Positions 50,838 to 52,536 of a stretch of DNA of 52,536 nt are shown one piece after another. Both the position numbers and the translations under genes were made by a program. A model generated the notes under the pieces. The model saw only the letters and a list, made by a program, of their open reading frames with translations, was not told the origin of the DNA and did not search any database. Origin of the DNA: an uncultured Muribaculaceae bacterium. GTDB taxonomy: Bacteria > Bacteroidota > Bacteroidia > Bacteroidales > Muribaculaceae. The DNA lies in contig CAJURN010000022.1 of NCBI GenBank assembly GCA_910589055.1, positions 1-52,536 of the forward strand, written 5' to 3'. The first letter of the stretch is position 1. Every line of letters begins with the position of its first letter.

Positions 50838-52399
50838 TGCAATAATTTGATCCGGGACACGGCGCGTGAACCAAGATTGCGGTCGAGAATTTTCATGTAA
50901 TACCATTCCTTTCCGTCGCGTCCGCAAAAACGTATCGAAAACACATTCAGCACATGCTCCACATCCGGAGCATCCTCAAAGCGCACGAGCGCACAAGCTA
51001 TTCCGAAATTTGGATTTTCCATGTCCGACAAGGTTGTGAAAGGACGGCGCTCCGTGTACATAGCATCGCCCAGTCGCCACACGCCGTCACCAATGACTTC
51101 TCCCGCCGAAAGGTCTCCGACAAGAGCAGTAGGCACAACAGCGATGCTGCCCTGTTTCTGCGGCAGCTCGCGGTTGAGACACATATAATGATAATCGCTC
51201 ACCCAGGCGTTATGTATCGGGAAATTCAATGTCAATTGCGTGGGACAGTCTTCGGGCATTATAATATCACTGTACACCGTGCCATCATCTGAATCCTTTA
51301 CAGCTTGGACAAGTTCACGATGCTGAACATCAAAGCGGTGCGCCCAATAGCACGCATAGGCGCCATGTGCCAAGCACAAAACCAAAGCGGCAGAAGCAAA
51401 CACAGTTATCAGCCGACGGCTGAAATGTATGCCATGCATGAGCATACCTATAACGATAAGCGAACACAACTGCGGCGCGAAGCCCGTGCGGGGATTGCTG
51501 CGGATAAACAGACACAGCATCGCTCCGGCAAGAGCCGCCCCCAGGAAAAACACGGCATTGTCGGAAACAAGAACCTTACTCAATACAGCGCGCCATCTAC
51601 TACGGAGCAGCATAATCGCCATAAGCCCGAGCATGACTATGACAAGACAGTTATTGACAGCGACCTTCACAAGGCCGTGGCTCATCGCCATCCGGCTGTT
51701 TTCAAGCCCCATACGCGACAGCATGCCCGGGCAGCACATCGCAGCGGCGGCAGATGCAAAAACGAGCACGGCACAAAGCCACATGAGTCGTCCGGGGCGA
51801 AAACGCCATTTCAACGTAACGAAAGCCATTCCGCCAAGGGCTGCCACGGCGAATCCTTCATGCCACCACCCTAACGCAATGGCAAGCGCTATGGACGGCA
51901 ACGTTTTGAGGGCCTGCAACGCCCACCAAAAAGCGAACAACAGTAATGCTCCGAATACATAATTGGCATAAAAAATATTCACGAACATCATATCGCGCCA
52001 TGGCAAAAACAAAGTTCCTCCAAGCCACACTAAAGCGACCGCACGCCAGTCGGGTTTGTCGCCTGCGATAAAACGTGCACACAGCCAGTACATCGCAGCA
52101 GCCGCTATTCCCGCCAGGATTCCAAACACGGCATCCGACGCCGGGGAAAGAACCGAGAAAACGTCCAGGCAATTGGATAGCCGGATATTGTCCTCCATAA
52201 AAAGTGTGGATATGTACCCCGTGTAACCTTCCCAAAACCCTTTTAGCCCATCCGAACGCATCGAGTGCACAAAGATGCTCCGGAATTGCATATCGTCGAA
52301 CACAAGCGGCGTGAGCAGGCTCATGGCGGCATATATGACTGCAATGAACAGAAGAACCGTCCAAAGGGGTATTGAGTTATGTTGTTTCGTCATATTCAT
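50834..52399 (-). CDS. Polytopic membrane protein, tandem paralogue B
   Basis: A 521-aa paralogue of the downstream gene with the same plan: helices from residue 12 to about 350, a Glu-Asp-Asn loop (MEDNIRLSNCLD), LPWRDMMFVN, NYVFG, WHEGFAVA, and the C-terminal FSIRFCGRDGKEWYYMKIL. The tail domain has KQGSIAVVPTALVGDL, similar to ALRDIAAS in its partner only in position. Identity with its partner looks moderate at best (not measured), so the duplication is old. Either MNM methionine could be the start. Confidence 0.8.
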   Translation of the reverse strand: MNMTKQHNSIPLWTVLLFIAVIYAAMSLLTPLVFDDMQFRSIFVHSMRSDGLKGFWEGYTGYISTLFMEDNIRLSNCLDVFSVLSPASDAVFGILAGIAAAAMYWLCARFIAGDKPDWRAVALVWLGGTLFLPWRDMMFVNIFYANYVFGALLLFAFWWALQALKTLPSIALAIALGWWHEGFAVAALGGMAFVTLKWRFRPGRLMWLCAVLVFASAAAAMCCPGMLSRMGLENSRMAMSHGLVKVAVNNCLVIVMLGLMAIMLLRSRWRAVLSKVLVSDNAVFFLGAALAGAMLCLFIRSNPRTGFAPQLCSLIVIGMLMHGIHFSRRLITVFASAALVLCLAHGAYACYWAHRFDVQHRELVQAVKDSDDGTVYSDIIMPEDCPTQLTLNFPIHNAWVSDYHYMCLNRELPQKQGSIAVVPTALVGDLSAGEVIGDGVWRLGDAMYTERRPFTTLSDMENPNFGIACALVRFEDAPDVEHVLNVFSIRFCGRDGKEWYYMKILDRNLGSRAVSRIKLLQ

Positions 52400-52404
52400 C
52401 GCGA

Positions 52405-52438
52405 CAAAGTTACGAAATTACGGGCTAACTTGTACAAA
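52405..52438 (-). promoter_or_regulatory. Promoter of the membrane-protein pair
   Basis: Minus strand: TAACTTTG (52412-52405) and TTTG (52438-52435), spacer 22 bp. The -7 box ends 5 bp before the first possible ATG, so the leader is very short or absent. Confidence 0.6.
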
Positions 52439-52536
52439 TGCGGCACAATTCGTAATTTTGACTATCGTCTTAATTACTCATGCCGTGAATTCAAAATCGA
52501 CATGCAACAATAGAGTCGATTAATAATTCTCCTCAC

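Noticed and set aside
1..52536. tRNA, rRNA and CRISPR arrays
   Set aside because: No T-loop pattern (GGTTCGAATCC-like), rRNA core segment or spaced direct repeat set was seen on reading; a tRNAscan or CRISPR finder run was not possible.

Overview
The window is a gene-dense, roughly 55% GC piece of a Bacteroidales chromosome. The indicators are 14 copies of the Bacteroidetes-type -7 box TAnnTTTG in front of genes on both strands, almost no Shine-Dalgarno sequences, an eukaryote-like single-chain glycyl-tRNA synthetase, a Bacteroidetes-style long NusB, a BspA-like leucine-rich surface protein and a TamB-like giant. The GC content and the long NusB make Muribaculaceae my best guess, but that is inference. 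No rRNA, tRNA, CRISPR array or intact insertion sequence was seen. Nearly all of it is core housekeeping sequence.

Layout. 1-2691 (minus): thrS-infC-rpmI, the start of the translation operon that normally continues into rplT. 2860-3777 (minus): a DnaQ-fold exonuclease. 3943-10066 (plus): a tight operon pyrB-pyrI-flavin reductase-glyA-ispD-recG with overlapping genes. 10181-11710 (minus): a lipoprotein HtrA protease. 11978-16045 (plus): an NlpC/P60 lipoprotein, thrC, a small helical protein, an acyltransferase and an omega-amidase, ending at a perfect 23-bp hairpin. 16141-18798 (minus): a BspA-like LRR protein. 18877-22384 (minus): nusB-yajC-ybbR-coaE. 22467-27357 (minus): sppA-lpxK-punA-thiL. 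27592-28471 (plus): a T7-lysozyme-type amidase plus a lipoprotein with a C-terminal membrane anchor. 28428-33044 (minus): a glycosyltransferase, an orphan HigA-like regulator, a DUF4286 protein, ruvC, mgsA and ligA. 33135-35491 (plus): a DUF2027/Smr protein, a broken KilA-N gene and an EFR1-type flavodoxin/ferredoxin. 35614-38359 (minus): glyS-lemA-FKBP lipoprotein. 38685-40643 (plus): nadE. 40698-49192 (minus): ychF, a histidine acid phosphatase, tamB and a Na+:alanine symporter. 49284-52399 (minus): two tandem paralogous membrane proteins.

The most unusual locus is 27592-28471. A signal-less T7-type amidase is followed 4 bp later by a lipoprotein whose layout (lipobox, ~105-residue periplasmic part, C-terminal membrane helix) is that of a unimolecular phage spanin. 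Together they look like an endolysin-spanin lysis pair stranded between sppA and ligA, with the ligA terminator buried inside the lipoprotein gene. Other points of interest are an apparent internal duplication in NusB, a cluster of three decamer repeats between glyS and nadE, a KilA-N gene with an internal deletion, and 9-bp-periodic repeats in two convergent gaps.
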